Source: Elephas maximus indicus (lineage: Eukaryota; Chordata; Mammalia; Proboscidea; Elephantidae). Taken from it: DNA of 64,000 nt. The stretch is taken from assembly GCF_024166365.1 (NCBI RefSeq), contig NC_064838.1:76152001-76216000 (forward strand). Reading direction: 5' to 3'. Shown here one piece after another: positions 1-11,218 of this stretch. The translations under genes and the position numbers were made by a program. The notes under the pieces are model-generated. The model was not told where the DNA came from, made no database searches, and worked only from the letters and a program-made list of their open reading frames with translations. Position 1 is the stretch's first letter, and every line of letters begins with the position of its first letter.

Positions 1-384
1 TAAAACTTATTAGTACAGATTAATATAAAGCCAATTTGATTTCCTTTGTCTAAAGAAGCTACCTGAAGTACAAGTGTACTCATGGGTTTGACAGCTACTA
101 AGTGATTACAAAGATCATTTAAAAGTAGAATGCTTTTTAAAAAAAAAAAGCATATTTACACTGTGACCAATTAAAATAATTTATACATTTAAAGTAATAG
201 AAAGATGAGTCAGAGGGCTTATCAGTAAAAGCACTTAAGATCCCTGTTTGTGGTAAAGTGAAAATTAAGCATAAATGAAAATGTTGACAATTCTTCTCTG
301 TGTCGGTGGTCTGGGGGCTTGATCTCTTATTGAAAGATTTTATGTGTATACTGTTATCTGATTCTATCAATAGACATTATATTC

Positions 385-530
385 ACTTTCCGAAAGTGGA
401 AACGAGAGCTTTTAAATAACTTGTTCCATAACCCATAACAAAACAGAAGAGATTGGATTTGAACCCAGGTCTGTATGAGTTTGGAGTTGATGTTGTTATT
501 CATTTCACTTCATTGTCTCTCTTGCTTTGG
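385..530 (-). repeat. MIR-like ancient SINE remnant
   Basis: The run of gaaac, a taagtaactt-like stretch and TTTGAACCCAGGTCTG is the typical core of a MIR read in antisense. The duplicate at 13510-13640 keeps the same signature, so it predates the duplication. The rest of 1-2480 is 5' flank and presumed intron of the OR, with no gene that I can see. Confidence 0.5.
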
Positions 531-1347
531 TCCTAGGATAAATTGACCACTCTTGGATCATATATTGATATTCTTTAATTTTTAATAAATGGTTGTTGAC
601 AGACAAAATGACCTCATTGAGTTTGTATTATACTCTTGTTTTCAGGGTGCCAACTTGTAGCTGGATATGGAGTTAATAGTGGTGGCATAGTTTAGGATTG
701 CCTAGACCTTGGTACTATAAGGAAATGATTGTTATTAAGCAAGGAAACAGAAGGCATTAACTTACACAATTGCATATTTGCTGATTTTATTTGTTAATTC
801 TAGTGACATTCAACAAAATCAGTTTACTGATAATTCTCACAATAAGCCCCACTGTTCTTTTATTCATCTCTTTAGGAAACATGTAATCATGTGAACTACT
901 TGACTGATAAATTTCTGCTATATGCACAGGTGCGGACACACTCAATCTTCAAAGCTGTGTCTGCCTATGGAAAAGGAAGTCAAAAGTTGAAGTAATTATC
1001 CGGTAGACTCATGGAAATGCTTTCAAAGGGTAAAGCAACTGGCTTATTAAGTGAGATAATAATAACAACAATTTACAACAGTTCTTTATCATAAGTAACA
1101 TTTTCACATTTTTGAAATTGGCCATCAGCATAACCCTGCCAGATGATCAGGTAAGCTATATATGAACTATTTTACATTGAAGCTATGTAATTTTGAAACA
1201 GATATAACCTGAAACCTTGAAGAACTGTACTTGATCCTGTGGGGCAAGTTATATAAATGATTGGTTAATAATTGGTAAAGCCTGAAGATTGGTTTGTATT
1301 TAATGTGCTGTTTCTATATGGTTGTTGTTAATTTGTATGTGTATATG

Positions 1348-1400
1348 ACCCTTACTGGGTTGCTATGAGTCAGAATCCACTCCGTGGCAACTTTTTTTTT
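1348..1400 (+). repeat. 3' fragment of an AfroSINE-type SINE
   Basis: The stretch GGGTTGCTATGAGTCAGAAT followed by a CC-to-GGCAAC end and a T run matches the 3' end of the window's AfroSINE copies. The corresponding place in the duplicate (about 14640) lacks it, so it arrived after the tandem duplication. Confidence 0.6.
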
Positions 1401-2479
1401 TTTAATAATGTGTTTTAAGGTGAGGCCATTACCTTCTGATCAAAAATCCTTTGGAGTTTCTTTCTCTGAGGTGTCCCATTTGTACACGATCAAATCAATC
1501 AGAAAATTTTAGCTTTGAGAGTTGGTTGGAGACTCTAGAAGGCTATCCGTGTTCTGAAGTTCCCCCTAGAAAAGAAACATTCTCACCCATTTCCTTATCA
1601 ATCCAGTGGATTACACGTGGGCTTTGGAGCCAGAAAATCCAGATCCACCTTTTGGTAATTTTTTTTTACCTTAACCTCTCAAAGCATGAGTTTGTTACCA
1701 GGGACATAGGAATTATAAAACCTAACATGGACTTTATTCTAAACACCATCGCTTGAGAAATTGCTTTCCTTGCATGATTTCACTTAGTCATCAGCACGAC
1801 AAACTGAAGTAGGTATTATTATCAGCGTCTTTTTCATCTTAAAATGACGAATAATAAAAAGCAACTCAACCTTTAATGTATAGCTAGTATTTACTAAGCA
1901 TAAATATAAGCACATTTCCATAGGGTCTTGTTTTTTATAAGAAATCAATTAATTCACCTTAAAGGCCCACTTGAGCTCTGATTTTAAATATTTAGGGAGT
2001 AGGCATGATTTCTAAGTGCCTCTTAAACTGCATGCTATCTCTTCTTCTATTTGTAGATAGGAGCAGTTTCCTGATGAGAGATGGATTTCCCATGCAAGTC
2101 ATCCTGGTTCCCATGCCATGTCAATGGCAGACATATCTAACACATTACAGCCCTCCTTTCCTCAGAGCTTGGATGTGCTTCAGAATCCTCAACAATTCAC
2201 TCCAGGTAGCCACTACCAACTAATCAGTGACACCTAAGATAAACGCTATTGGTCATCTCTAGCACATATGAATGTTTCCTTCTCCAATATCGAAACTCTG
2301 TTTTAAAGTATTTAACCTCAATTCTGCCTGATGTCTCACAACCGCCTTTGATAAATTTCTCATTTTGTGTTTTCAACCACAAAACAGGCACTTAAAATAA
2401 CTTTGCTTATGGATGCACCAGCCTGTTGAGGGCTATGCTAACACCTTAAACTCGTCTGAGACAAATATCTCTTTCTCGT

Positions 2480-2487
2480 AATTTTAG
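2480..2487 (+). promoter_or_regulatory. Putative 3' splice site before the OR coding exon
   Basis: A pyrimidine-rich stretch ending in TTTTAG lies just before the first ATG at 2495. The duplicate has the equivalent TTTCAG ending at 15722. OR coding exons usually begin at such an acceptor, downstream of non-coding exons. This is an inference from position and motif only. Confidence 0.45.
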
Positions 2488-2494
2488 ATTCTAT

Positions 2495-3478
2495 ATGGCC
2501 ACTGTAGAATTCACCTTTTCCCCTGAAATCATGCAGAACAAAAGCTTTGTAACTGAATTCATTCTCTTGGGGCTTTCACAGAATCTAAATGTTCAAAAAA
2601 CAGTATTTGTTGTATTTTTGTTTGTCTACTTTGCAACTCTTGGGGGCAATTTGCTAATTGTGGTGATCACCTGCAGCAGCCCAGCACTCCTGGGCTCCCC
2701 TATGTACTTTTTTCTGGCTCTCCTGTCCTTCCTGGATGAGTGCATCTCCTCTGTCATAGCCCCAAAGATGATTGTGGACTCCCTTTATGAGAGGAAAACC
2801 ATCTCCTTCAAGGGCTGCATGACACAGCTCTTTGCTGGGCACTTCTTTGCTGGAGCAGAGGTGATTGTCCTCACAGCCATGGCCTATGACTGCTATGTGG
2901 CCATTTGCAAGCCATTGCATTACCCCTCTATCATGAACTGGAGGCTCTGTGGCCTTCTGATGGGGGTAGCCTGGGCAGGGGGCTTCTTGCATTCTGTGAT
3001 ACAAATTCTCTTTACTTTCCAGCTGCCCTTCTGTGGCCCCAATGTCGTCGATCACTTCATGTGTGATTTGTACCCATTATTGGAGCTTGCCTGTACTGAC
3101 ACTCACATCCTTGGCCTTTTGGTGGTTGTCAATAATGGGTTTTTCTGCATATAAACTTCTCCTTGTTACTTATCTCTTATTGTGTCATTTTGCTCTCTCT
3201 AATTCTTTTTTTTAAGGACTCATAGCTCTGAAGGACGACAGAAAGCTCTCTCCACCTGTGGTTGTCACATTGCTGTTGTGGTTTTGTTCTTTGTCCTATG
3301 CATATTTGTGTATGCACGACCTCCATCTGCTTTCTCCTTTGACAAGATGGTGGCCCTGTTTTACATTATCCTAACTCCACTGCTCAATCCTATGATTTAT
3401 ACTCTCAGGAATAAGGAAGTGAAAAATGCCATGAGGAAATTGTGGACTAAATTGGTGGTAGATTCTGATGATAAATAA
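2495..3478 (+). pseudogene. Olfactory receptor pseudogene, OR4C15-like (copy 1)
   Basis: The translation shows a class II olfactory receptor, a seven-helix odorant GPCR of the olfactory neuron membrane. It is very close to human OR4C15 as I recall it. Visible are an N-terminal NKS glycosylation site, GN in TM1, PMYFFL in TM2, KPLHY after TM3, the [17 protein letters not shown] extracellular loop, KALSTCG-type sequence before TM6 and NPMIYTLRN in TM7. The ATG at 2531 ([10 protein letters not shown]) is the family-like start; the ATG at 2495 adds 12 residues. The gene is broken. A 1-bp deletion near 3149 creates a TAA at 3152-3154. A net gain of about 13 bp in a T-rich run near 3195-3216 restores the frame afterwards, leaving TM5 and the third intracellular loop scrambled. 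The TM3 DRY motif reads DCY, consistent with CpG decay. It is paralogous to the gene at 15730. Confidence 0.92.
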
Positions 3479-3585
3479 CAATTAAACTTAAATAAATAAA
3501 CAAATGAAACTTCCAGAGGAAAGAAGTCAAAAAGGGCTTAGACAAGAACTTTATAGTGGATGGACCATGTAATACTGAAGGTTAT

Positions 3586-3985
3586 ATATACTATACTATA
3601 CTATACTATACTATACTATACTATACTATACTATACTATACTATACTATACTATACTATACTATACTATACTATACTATACTATACTATACTATACTATA
3701 CTATACTATACTATACTATACTATACTATACTATACTATACTATACTATACTATACTATACTATACTATACTATACTATACTATACTATACTATACTATA
3801 CTATACTATACTATACTATACTATACTATACTATACTATACTATACTATACTATACTATACTATACTATACTATACTATACTATACTATACTATACTATA
3901 CTATACTATACTATACTATACTATACTATACTATACTATACTATACTATACTATACTATACTATACTATACTATACTATACTATA
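3586..3985 (+). repeat. Perfect (CTATA)n pentanucleotide microsatellite, 79 units
   Basis: From 3591 to 3985 the sequence is 79 uninterrupted copies of CTATA, preceded by a short TATATATA seed and followed by TATATAAA and an A run. The repeat has no stop codon in any plus-strand frame and so makes long meaningless TILYY-type reading frames. The duplicate has only a short TAATATAATG stretch at the equivalent place (about 16783), so the expansion is specific to copy 1. Confidence 0.97.
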
Positions 3986-4262
3986 TATAAAAAAAAAAAA
4001 CTGAAGTGGAGGCCAGGAGATATTATTTCCACCTCAGATCACTTTCATCTTGGAGTATTGAATTTTATGCTTATTTAGAATATAATTCAGTGAAAAGAAA
4101 TCAGGGAAAGAGGGGAGTCAGATTATCTATTAAGCTGCTTGCCATTCACATCATGGTTTGAATAACCTTCATGTAGAGGACCCAAAAAATATCTTAAAGA
4201 AGAGAAGCTTTCTGAAACTCTTTTAACTGAAAAAAAAAAAAAAAACTTATTTTGGGGGCACT

Positions 4263-5610
4263 GAACTTTTTGAACCCAGTTAAGTGGTAACGTAAATGGT
4301 AATTCTGTGAATGGGAAATTATGGTTGAAATTCAAGCAGCCACGATGGACCATGAGAATGTGTGTTAAGGTTGATGGATATGCAAGACTGAGGAGCCTGT
4401 AATCCTGATGTTGTTTAGCTGTATGAACTAGCCCCATACTACTTGCCTCTACCTTCCTTTGTATGAGAGGGAAATAAATTTCTATCTTGTTTAAGTCACT
4501 GTAAAAAATAAAGCAGGCTCAGAATCTACATTTTGTATTATATGTATGAGCTGTTCTGACTTTTCATGCTGTAATATTACCTGCTAATTAGATCTCACAA
4601 ATTTCTTATTTGTTCTGTGGGATCCCCAAATTAATTCATAGTAAATACCCTTTAATATTAAACATATTATTTAACAGCTTAATGCTGACTTTTTTTTTTT
4701 TTTTGACACTCTGATTTCTGAAACAGATCTTGGTCTTACTGTTTTGTTATAGAGACTTGCATTACTAATATTAGCCTTTAAGTTTTATGCTTACCTTTAT
4801 ATTAGGATTTGAAAAATTCACTACTATTCACGATACTAAGGTTTAGCAAAGTAAGAGTAGAAGAATACTTTCTTTTGAGGAAAGGTATCTGCCTAAAAAA
4901 CTACCACAAACATCACACTTAATGGGAAACATTACATGAAGTTACTTCCTATTTTATTGAGATAATTTAAACTATCAAAAGAGAGCTTCCAGGCTCCTAC
5001 AAATGTGTCTCTCAATCTGCCAGCCTCCATTCACTTATATGCTGCCTTCTTAACTGCTATTTTAAATGAAGTATCTTTGACCCTTTTCAAAGGCAATCAA
5101 ACGCTCTTTACTTTTGCATAGGACATTCTCTCCTCACTGCTTACACGAGGACACTGGTCTAAGAATCTCTTCTGTCTCTTATTTCATCTCTGTTTCCTTC
5201 TCTACTGGATCATTTACATCAGCAAAGAAGCAATCCATTACCTCTTTCTTTGTTAAAAAATATCTTCCCTTGATTCCACTTCCCTCATCATCTAATATCC
5301 CATGACCAAGTTTCCCAAATAAGTACCTCAGACCAGACTTCTTTCTTGAGGTTGAGACCTGAAAATCCAACTGGTTCATGGTATTTCCATCTAAATGACA
5401 AATAGATTTCTTAAACTGAACTAATCCAAAGCTGTATTCCTGGTTCTGCTCACATTCCAAACCGACTCTTTTACATCATCTTCCATCTTGACTGATGGCA
5501 CATTTTTTCTATTTCTTTTTCTCATTACCCACGTCTGCTCTATGAGGAAATCCTCTTGGCTTTAACATTAACATATATACAAATTCAAGAGCTTCTTATT
5601 TTTAGAGCTG
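4263..5610. other. Intergenic, no gene seen
   Basis: AT-rich sequence downstream of the duplicated unit. It has short A or T runs (near 4230 and 4690) but no coding, RNA or clear repeat signature that I can name. Confidence 0.5.
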
Positions 5611-5614
5611 TCAC

Positions 5615-6110
5615 CAAATTCTGAACCACAGTCATTTTTCACCTGGATTATTGCAATTGCCTCTTACCTGTCTCCCTGCATTTACTTTTGCATCCCTTGC
5701 TCCAAAAGCCTATCCTGAGCAAGTCAGCGATGATTACCCTTTAAATCCATAAGTCAGATCATATCATGACTCTACTTCAATGGCCTTCCATGTCACTCAA
5801 GGTAAAAGCCAAAAGCTTACAATTGTTAAAGACCAGGTAGCAGTAATCTTGGTACCCTCACACCTCTCTGAACTCCTCTCTCATGGCTGACCCCTCACTG
5901 ACTCCTCCAGTCCATGTCCCACTTTCTCCTCCTCTTACTGACCTAGTATGCTCTTGCCATAGAGCCTGTACGAACATTGGCTAGTCCCTCTGTTTGGAAC
6001 ACATGTCCTTCCCTTGGTCTCTCTAAATGGCTTACATTCTCTCTTTAAATTCATAGATCTGAAAAACTGATACTTATAGCCCTGCACTTAGACCTAAGCG
6101 GGCAGAACCC
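5615..6110 (+). repeat. L2 LINE 3'-region remnant
   Basis: The order of blocks follows the L2 3' part: TTGCAATTGCCTC, TCAGATCATATCATGACTC, CAATGGCCTTCCATGTCACT, CCCTCACTGACTCCTCCAGT and the TGTTTGGAACACATGTCCTT stretch. It is strongly decayed. The remainder up to 6900 shows nothing that I can assign. Confidence 0.65.
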
Positions 6111-6899
6111 TATGTTTGCTTCTACACTTCAGAGTGCCTTCTGAAAAATTTTCTAAGTTCTCCAGTGCCTAGGATTGGTAAGTTTGTAGTACCTTATGTG
6201 TAGGGCACCCCAACTTGGAACTGACTGCATGGGCCCCTCCCTATTTCTCCTTTTCAAGTTGTTCTCTATATTCTATCCTATCCAACCAGAAGCCTTTAGG
6301 AATTCTTATTTGGCTGGAATAAAGTTATCCCTGGTCCTGTGACTGGGACTCTAGTTTCTATTGGGTGGTATAGTAAACAAATGGCCTCCGCAGGTTGTAT
6401 CTTTATTATTATTTTTTTTTCCACAGAATTGCACTACATTGGGTTACTAGAGTGGTGCAGACATGTTACATTTGGGTGACACAGCACAAGTTCAAGGCTC
6501 TGGGTTGAAAATAGTCCCTTGCTGATCCTTGGCCTTGGGCTGTGTGTGAGCCCTTATTAGCTCTCACCTGTCCATGCTCTGAGGGTATTGAGGGTGGAGG
6601 AAGACATCCTTTACCCTAAATGTCCCTCTTGCCGCTATCTAGCAAGATCACCCAGTTCTCCACAGGCTCCATATCATGTGTCAGGCTTCTCTGGCGATTT
6701 CTCTCTTTGGATCACGAGGACTGTGGTCCATGTCGGCCAATTCTTTTGGTCAGGGCAAATGCATACAATTTTAATAAAAAGAAAGTAACCCTTGTGCTTT
6801 AATCTCATAGTTGATTGACATGAAATTGCTTCTGAGCCTTGACTTTTCTGATGAATCATTTCAATTTTGCACCATTTGTGTGTTATGAATAGCCATATA

Positions 6900-6966
6900 A
6901 ATAAAAAAAAACCCAGTGCCTTTGAGTAGATTCCAACTCATAACGACCCTATAAATAGTAGAATAA
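6900..6966 (-). repeat. AfroSINE 3' fragment
   Basis: AAACCCAGTGCCTTTGAGTA and ACTCATAACGACCCTATAAA are the reverse of the SINE 3' end. Only about 65 bp remain. Confidence 0.65.
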
Positions 6967-7135
6967 AATGTTTAAAGAGTGTATGGAACAACAACCTGTT
7001 TGGTCTGTCCTTTTCTGTGTTGGTCTCATGGGCCGACTCTTGGTTTTCCCTCAAACTTCAATCACAATGCTACATACCATCAGGATAAACAGATTTGTCA
7101 TTCATTATTTTCAAATAAAATGACAAGAGGAAAAA

Positions 7136-7345
7136 ATTAAAAAAAAAATTGTTATTGAGTTGATTCTGACTCATGGAGACCCCATGTGTGTCAGAGGAGA
7201 AATGTAGTCCATAGGTTTCCAAGGGCAGATTTTTTGGAAATAGAGGCCAGGCCTTTCTTCTAAACTGCCTCGGGGTGGACTTGAACTTCCAACCTTTTGT
7301 AAGCAGGTGAGTGCACTAACAATTTGCACCACCCAGGGATAGAAA
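7136..7345 (-). repeat. AfroSINE, long variant
   Basis: Antisense SINE: an A run, then GTTGATTCTGACTCATGGAG, CCATAGGTTTCCAAGG, a central insert ending in CTTGAACTTCCAACC (B box region), and TTTGCACCACCCAGGG at the tRNA-like head. The extra central 45-60 bp mark the longer variant seen repeatedly here (19695, 26724, 47336, 57288, 58588). Confidence 0.8.
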
Positions 7346-8139
7346 TTAGGCTTTTAGTTTCAAAGTCATGAAATATAAGGTTCAGGTATTGAGAGAAAAA
7401 AATAACATTTGGATTAATATGTATTTTTTTACATATTTATGCATGAAATACGTTATTCTTTAATAAGCACTCATTGCTACCCCTGCCCAAGAACAGCATT
7501 TACTGTATTCATGGTCTGATGCTGAGCCTTATCCCAGAACTCAGCTCTTGGGTTTAGTAAGAACATAGGTGTTTCCATCCCAGCATACATGGTGTTCTAT
7601 TCCTGAACATAAAAGGAAATGAAAGCATCTTCAAATAGAAACTCTGGAGCAGTTAAAAAAAAAAAAAAAAAAAAAAAACCCAATTTCTCAGGGACATAAA
7701 AGTTTTGCAAACGCTTAAGCAAATCAAGCCACATTAAACTGTGTCTTGGAGAATCATACTAATGGGAACTTTTGCAACACTGGGGCCAACTGAGAGGAAG
7801 TACTACAGGCTCATGTCCTTGGGGAAACCGCTTTAAATTTCAGTTGGAACTAAAGGAGGAAAGTTTGCTTATTTATTTTTGTTCTCTGAGGCCATATTGA
7901 AGGCAGCACTTGAGAAGCAGTGGAGAACATTCTCCATCTTGAGTGCCTGTGAGGCTCTTTTTCTCTCTCTTAGATGTAGATATAAGAGTTGGAAACGACC
8001 TTCACATTTTATCCAGCCACTGAATGGACTTTTGTCGATAAAGAATAAAAGATTGCCAACACCAGAGTTTTCCAGGAACTGACACACGGTAAGATTTATA
8101 ATTCACATTTTGCATTTTATAAAAGGGCTTCAAAAGTGT

Positions 8140-8345
8140 GGCGAAGTGCTTAAAAGTGTGAGGGTAGTGGTCAGACTACCAAGTTTAATTCGTGGAACTA
8201 CCAATAATTAGTACATTTGGGCTAGTTACATCATCTTTCTGGTTCTCAGACACCTAATCTTTAAAAGGGATAATGATATTGGCAAAGTTTTCGGAAATAT
8301 ATGAAGTAATGTATTATAGATGCTCCATAAATATCAGCTATTATA
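8140..8345 (+). repeat. MIR SINE
   Basis: It follows the MIR consensus order: a trnA-like head with GTGGTCAGACTACC, GGGCTAGTTACATCATCTTT, TTTAAAAGGGATAATGATAT, and the tail ATGCTCCATAAATATCAGCT-ATTATAA. Decayed but nearly full length. Confidence 0.75.
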
Positions 8346-8669
8346 ATACAAAACTTTCTCTGGGTTGGGAGTACCAGTACTTTTTACTTAAAGTCTAATG
8401 AAATTAGATCTATCTTCAGCTTGTCATCTTCAAGTTAAATCCAAATACCTTAGAGGGGACACAGTGCAGGTTTTGACCTAGCTCTCTATACGGCATTTTA
8501 TATATTCTTTCTTAATATATTCTCAGTTATCGTTTACCCCCTGATGCTCTCCCCATCCTGGTGTTTTAGATTGAAAACTGAGATCTTCTGAGACTATAAA
8601 GAATACTGATGTAGGAGCATGGTACCTCAATTGCTACTTTATCACTTACAGAATTCCTATATATAATAT

Positions 8670-8837
8670 TAAAAAAAAAACAACAACAGTGCTCTCGAGT
8701 CGATTCCAACTCATAGCGACCCTATAAGACAGAGTAGAACTGCCCCATAGAGTTTCCAAGGAGCGCCTGGCGGATTTGAACTGCCGACCCTTTGGTTAGC
8801 AGCCGTAGCACTTAACCACTACGCCACCAGGGTTTCC
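8670..8837 (-). repeat. AfroSINE, full length and little diverged
   Basis: Antisense full SINE: an A-rich tail, CTCGAGTCGATTCCAACTC, CCATAGAGTTTCCAAGGAGC, GATTTGAACTGCCGACCC (B box) and CACTACGCCACCAGGGTTTCC (A box and head). It keeps several CpGs. An 11-bp target-site duplication, atatataatat, sits at 8659-8669 and 8838-8848. Confidence 0.93.
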
Positions 8838-8849
8838 ATATATAATATA

Positions 8850-10855
8850 TACCTTAGTTTTTCCACATATATCACAGGGTAGGGAATTAAGAGTAAAAGT
8901 GATTCATTAAATCAAAGAGCAGAGTCTTCTGACTTGAAATTTTCACTAAGTGTGTTTCATATCATAGATCACATGAGATTTCTCTCAGAATTGTTCAAGG
9001 ATGCTTAAATGACTGAAGCTCTGAACTGCTATAGTGCTAATTGGGGTGACCTTTGTCTGTCTCCTAAAATGAGCTAAGCTCCTAAGAGAGAACAAAGAAA
9101 CCTCAGGCATCCATCAGGAAGGACACAGGTAGAAACAGTGAGGTTATTACTTTTTTTAATTCTAGAAATAGCAAGAGTATAAGATGAGATGTTTAGAGAA
9201 AACAGCAGAACAACACTGCAGAAGGGAAAAGCATCTGCAGTGTGAGGAGAAAAGATTTCCCAGGTCGTCAAGGAAGGAATATGCTTAAGTAGACAGACAA
9301 GACATAAATATTGCTGAAATAAATGATAACAACAACCCTGGATCAGAAACACAGTGCACTAATGAACTTAACAAAGAGAGTAACTAAGAATGGATTTTAA
9401 ACCTATTCTTTTAATTTGTAATAACCATATTTATTTAGAAATGCATATTCATACGCAGATATGACTGATATACAAATATATGTACATAAAAGTGATTCTA
9501 AAATATACATTTATATCTTTATTGTTTGAAATAACAAAAAAACTGCTTATGTTGACAACCTTATTTCTAATTCTGCATTTATTTTTTAATGTTATACATA
9601 CTTCAAAGTTGAAACAGTAGCTTCTATTGTTTTCAAATCATTGGCATTAGAATTAATTTTATTATTAAAACTAACAGGAAAAAAATAGTGGGCAATGGGG
9701 TTATTGGGGGTTGGGGAGGTAAACTTCCAAGGTCACTCTCCAAGAGGTGCCCTAGAATGCACAGTTCACAGCTGGCCTTGAGGGTTCCCTACACAGTGTC
9801 TGGTGCAGTGTATGGCTATCAAGAAAGGAAAGACCATGGGATCTTCTAGGAGAAATATGGACAAAACAAGCTGTGTCCTAAGGTGGAGACATGAATTTAA
9901 AATTGATACCACAGTGAGTATAGGGGCATGGTAAGGCTGGAACTCATGGTATAGCTATTAATGGAGTCTTTACAATAACTTTATTTTTAAAGTAACAATC
10001 CAACCCATGTTATGTTATCATGAGAATTCCACGTATACAAACAAATCATACTGGATAAATGATAAAATTGCCCCAGTTCCAACCTACTTTTATGAACTAT
10101 TTAATTGATGGAAAATACAGTGTTGTGGGTTTAACCTTGGTTAAAAATAAAAATTTAAAATATTCATAAGATTACCTAAAGATACATATTAAAAAGAAAA
10201 TAAGCAATCTCTGCCATTTCCATGTTCCCATCTAGATTTTAAAATTATAATATCTATACAAATGGACAGGAGTATTTCAATTTTTCTTCTATTTTGGTCA
10301 TTTAACATATTGTAAAGATGCTTCACCTTCTATGTCTTTATATCATTAATCAGCATTTTATTGACAGCATCATCCGTTATTAATTTGAAGTAGTCTGAAT
10401 TACATAAAAATCTTTCTATTGTTAAAGAATTGTTTATTGTTTAGAGTTGAGGTAGCTAGTATAAATGATAGGAACGTGTTTATCAGACTGGAAATATTTA
10501 CTAATGTATTTTCCAAAAAGGTTACATGAATGGAAACAGTTTAATTGCAATTTTAGCAATGAGGATAATTAAAAAAAAAAAAAATTAAAAACACACATTT
10601 TATTCTTTTATAGCTAACTTTGTGTGTGTAGTCATTGCTTGAAAATAATATTTCACATTTTTAAAACTTTATACTTTGCCAATCATTTTGATATTAACTG
10701 TCCTATTGGACTCTTGTAAGTGAGGCAGCTTGAACAACTGTTACTATCCCTACTTTATAGGTGAGGACACTGAGGCTTACCGGTTTGTTCAAGGGCCCCT
10801 GGCTATTCTGTGAGGAAGCTGGGATAACTACCCTTTTGATAGCAGAAACAGAACA
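8850..10855. other. Intergenic, no gene seen
   Basis: AT-rich, with scattered A/T runs. A weak MIR-like antisense stretch is visible at about 10720-10830 (GTGAGGACACTGAGGCTTAC). No supported coding region. Confidence 0.5.
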
Positions 10856-10859
10856 ATCA

Positions 10860-11218
10860 CTTTTTTTAATGATATTTTGATTTTATGTAATTTTAGATTT
10901 ACAGAGAAGTTGCACAGATAGTACAGAGAGTTCTTGTATACTCCTCACCTAAACCAAAAAAAACAAACCCTTTGCCAATTCTGACTCATAGTGACCCTAT
11001 AGGACAGAGCAGAACTGCCCCATAGGGTTTCCAAGGAGCACCTGGTGGGTTCAAACTGCCAACCTTTTGGTTAACAGCCATAGCTCTTAACCACTACCCC
11101 ACCAGGGTTTCCACTCCTCACCTAGCTCCACCTAATGCTAGTGTTTTATGTAACCCTGAGTACATTTGTAAAAAACTATGAAACAAGCACTGGGATATTA
11201 TTATAATTAATTAAACTT
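10860..11218 (+). repeat. Old L1-derived (L1M-type) remnant split by a SINE
   Basis: TTTAGATTTACAGAGAAGTT, GTACAGAGAGTTCTTGTATA, CCACCTAATGCTAGTGTTTT and GTACATTTGTAAAAAACTAT match a 3' UTR block common to old mammalian L1s. A SINE at 10952-11112 interrupts it. Confidence 0.45.
10952..11112 (-). repeat. AfroSINE with target-site duplication
   Basis: Full-length antisense SINE. The flanking 12-bp duplication actcctcaccta is at 10940-10951 and 11113-11124. Because it lies inside the L1-like remnant, it is younger than that remnant. Confidence 0.92.

Larger units (their letters stand above)
1..4262 (+). repeat. Left copy of a tandem segmental duplication (OR4C15-like unit)
   Basis: Non-coding sequence before and after the OR at 2495 matches the sequence around the OR at 15730 in order and orientation: the AATTTGATTT-containing start, the MIR-like stretch near 400, the block around 1800-2470 and the 3' flank near 4110-4250. 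The copies lie about 13.1 kb apart. The left edge runs off the window and the right edge fades near 4262. Copy-specific insertions are the SINE 3' fragment near 1350-1395 and the pentanucleotide array at 3586-3985. Divergence is clearly visible, so the duplication is not recent. No identity value was computed. Confidence 0.85.

Noticed and set aside
3556-4078. Long TILYY-repeat reading frames of 144 and 172 codons
   Set aside because: They are produced only by the CTATA microsatellite, which has no stops in any plus-strand frame. Not genes.
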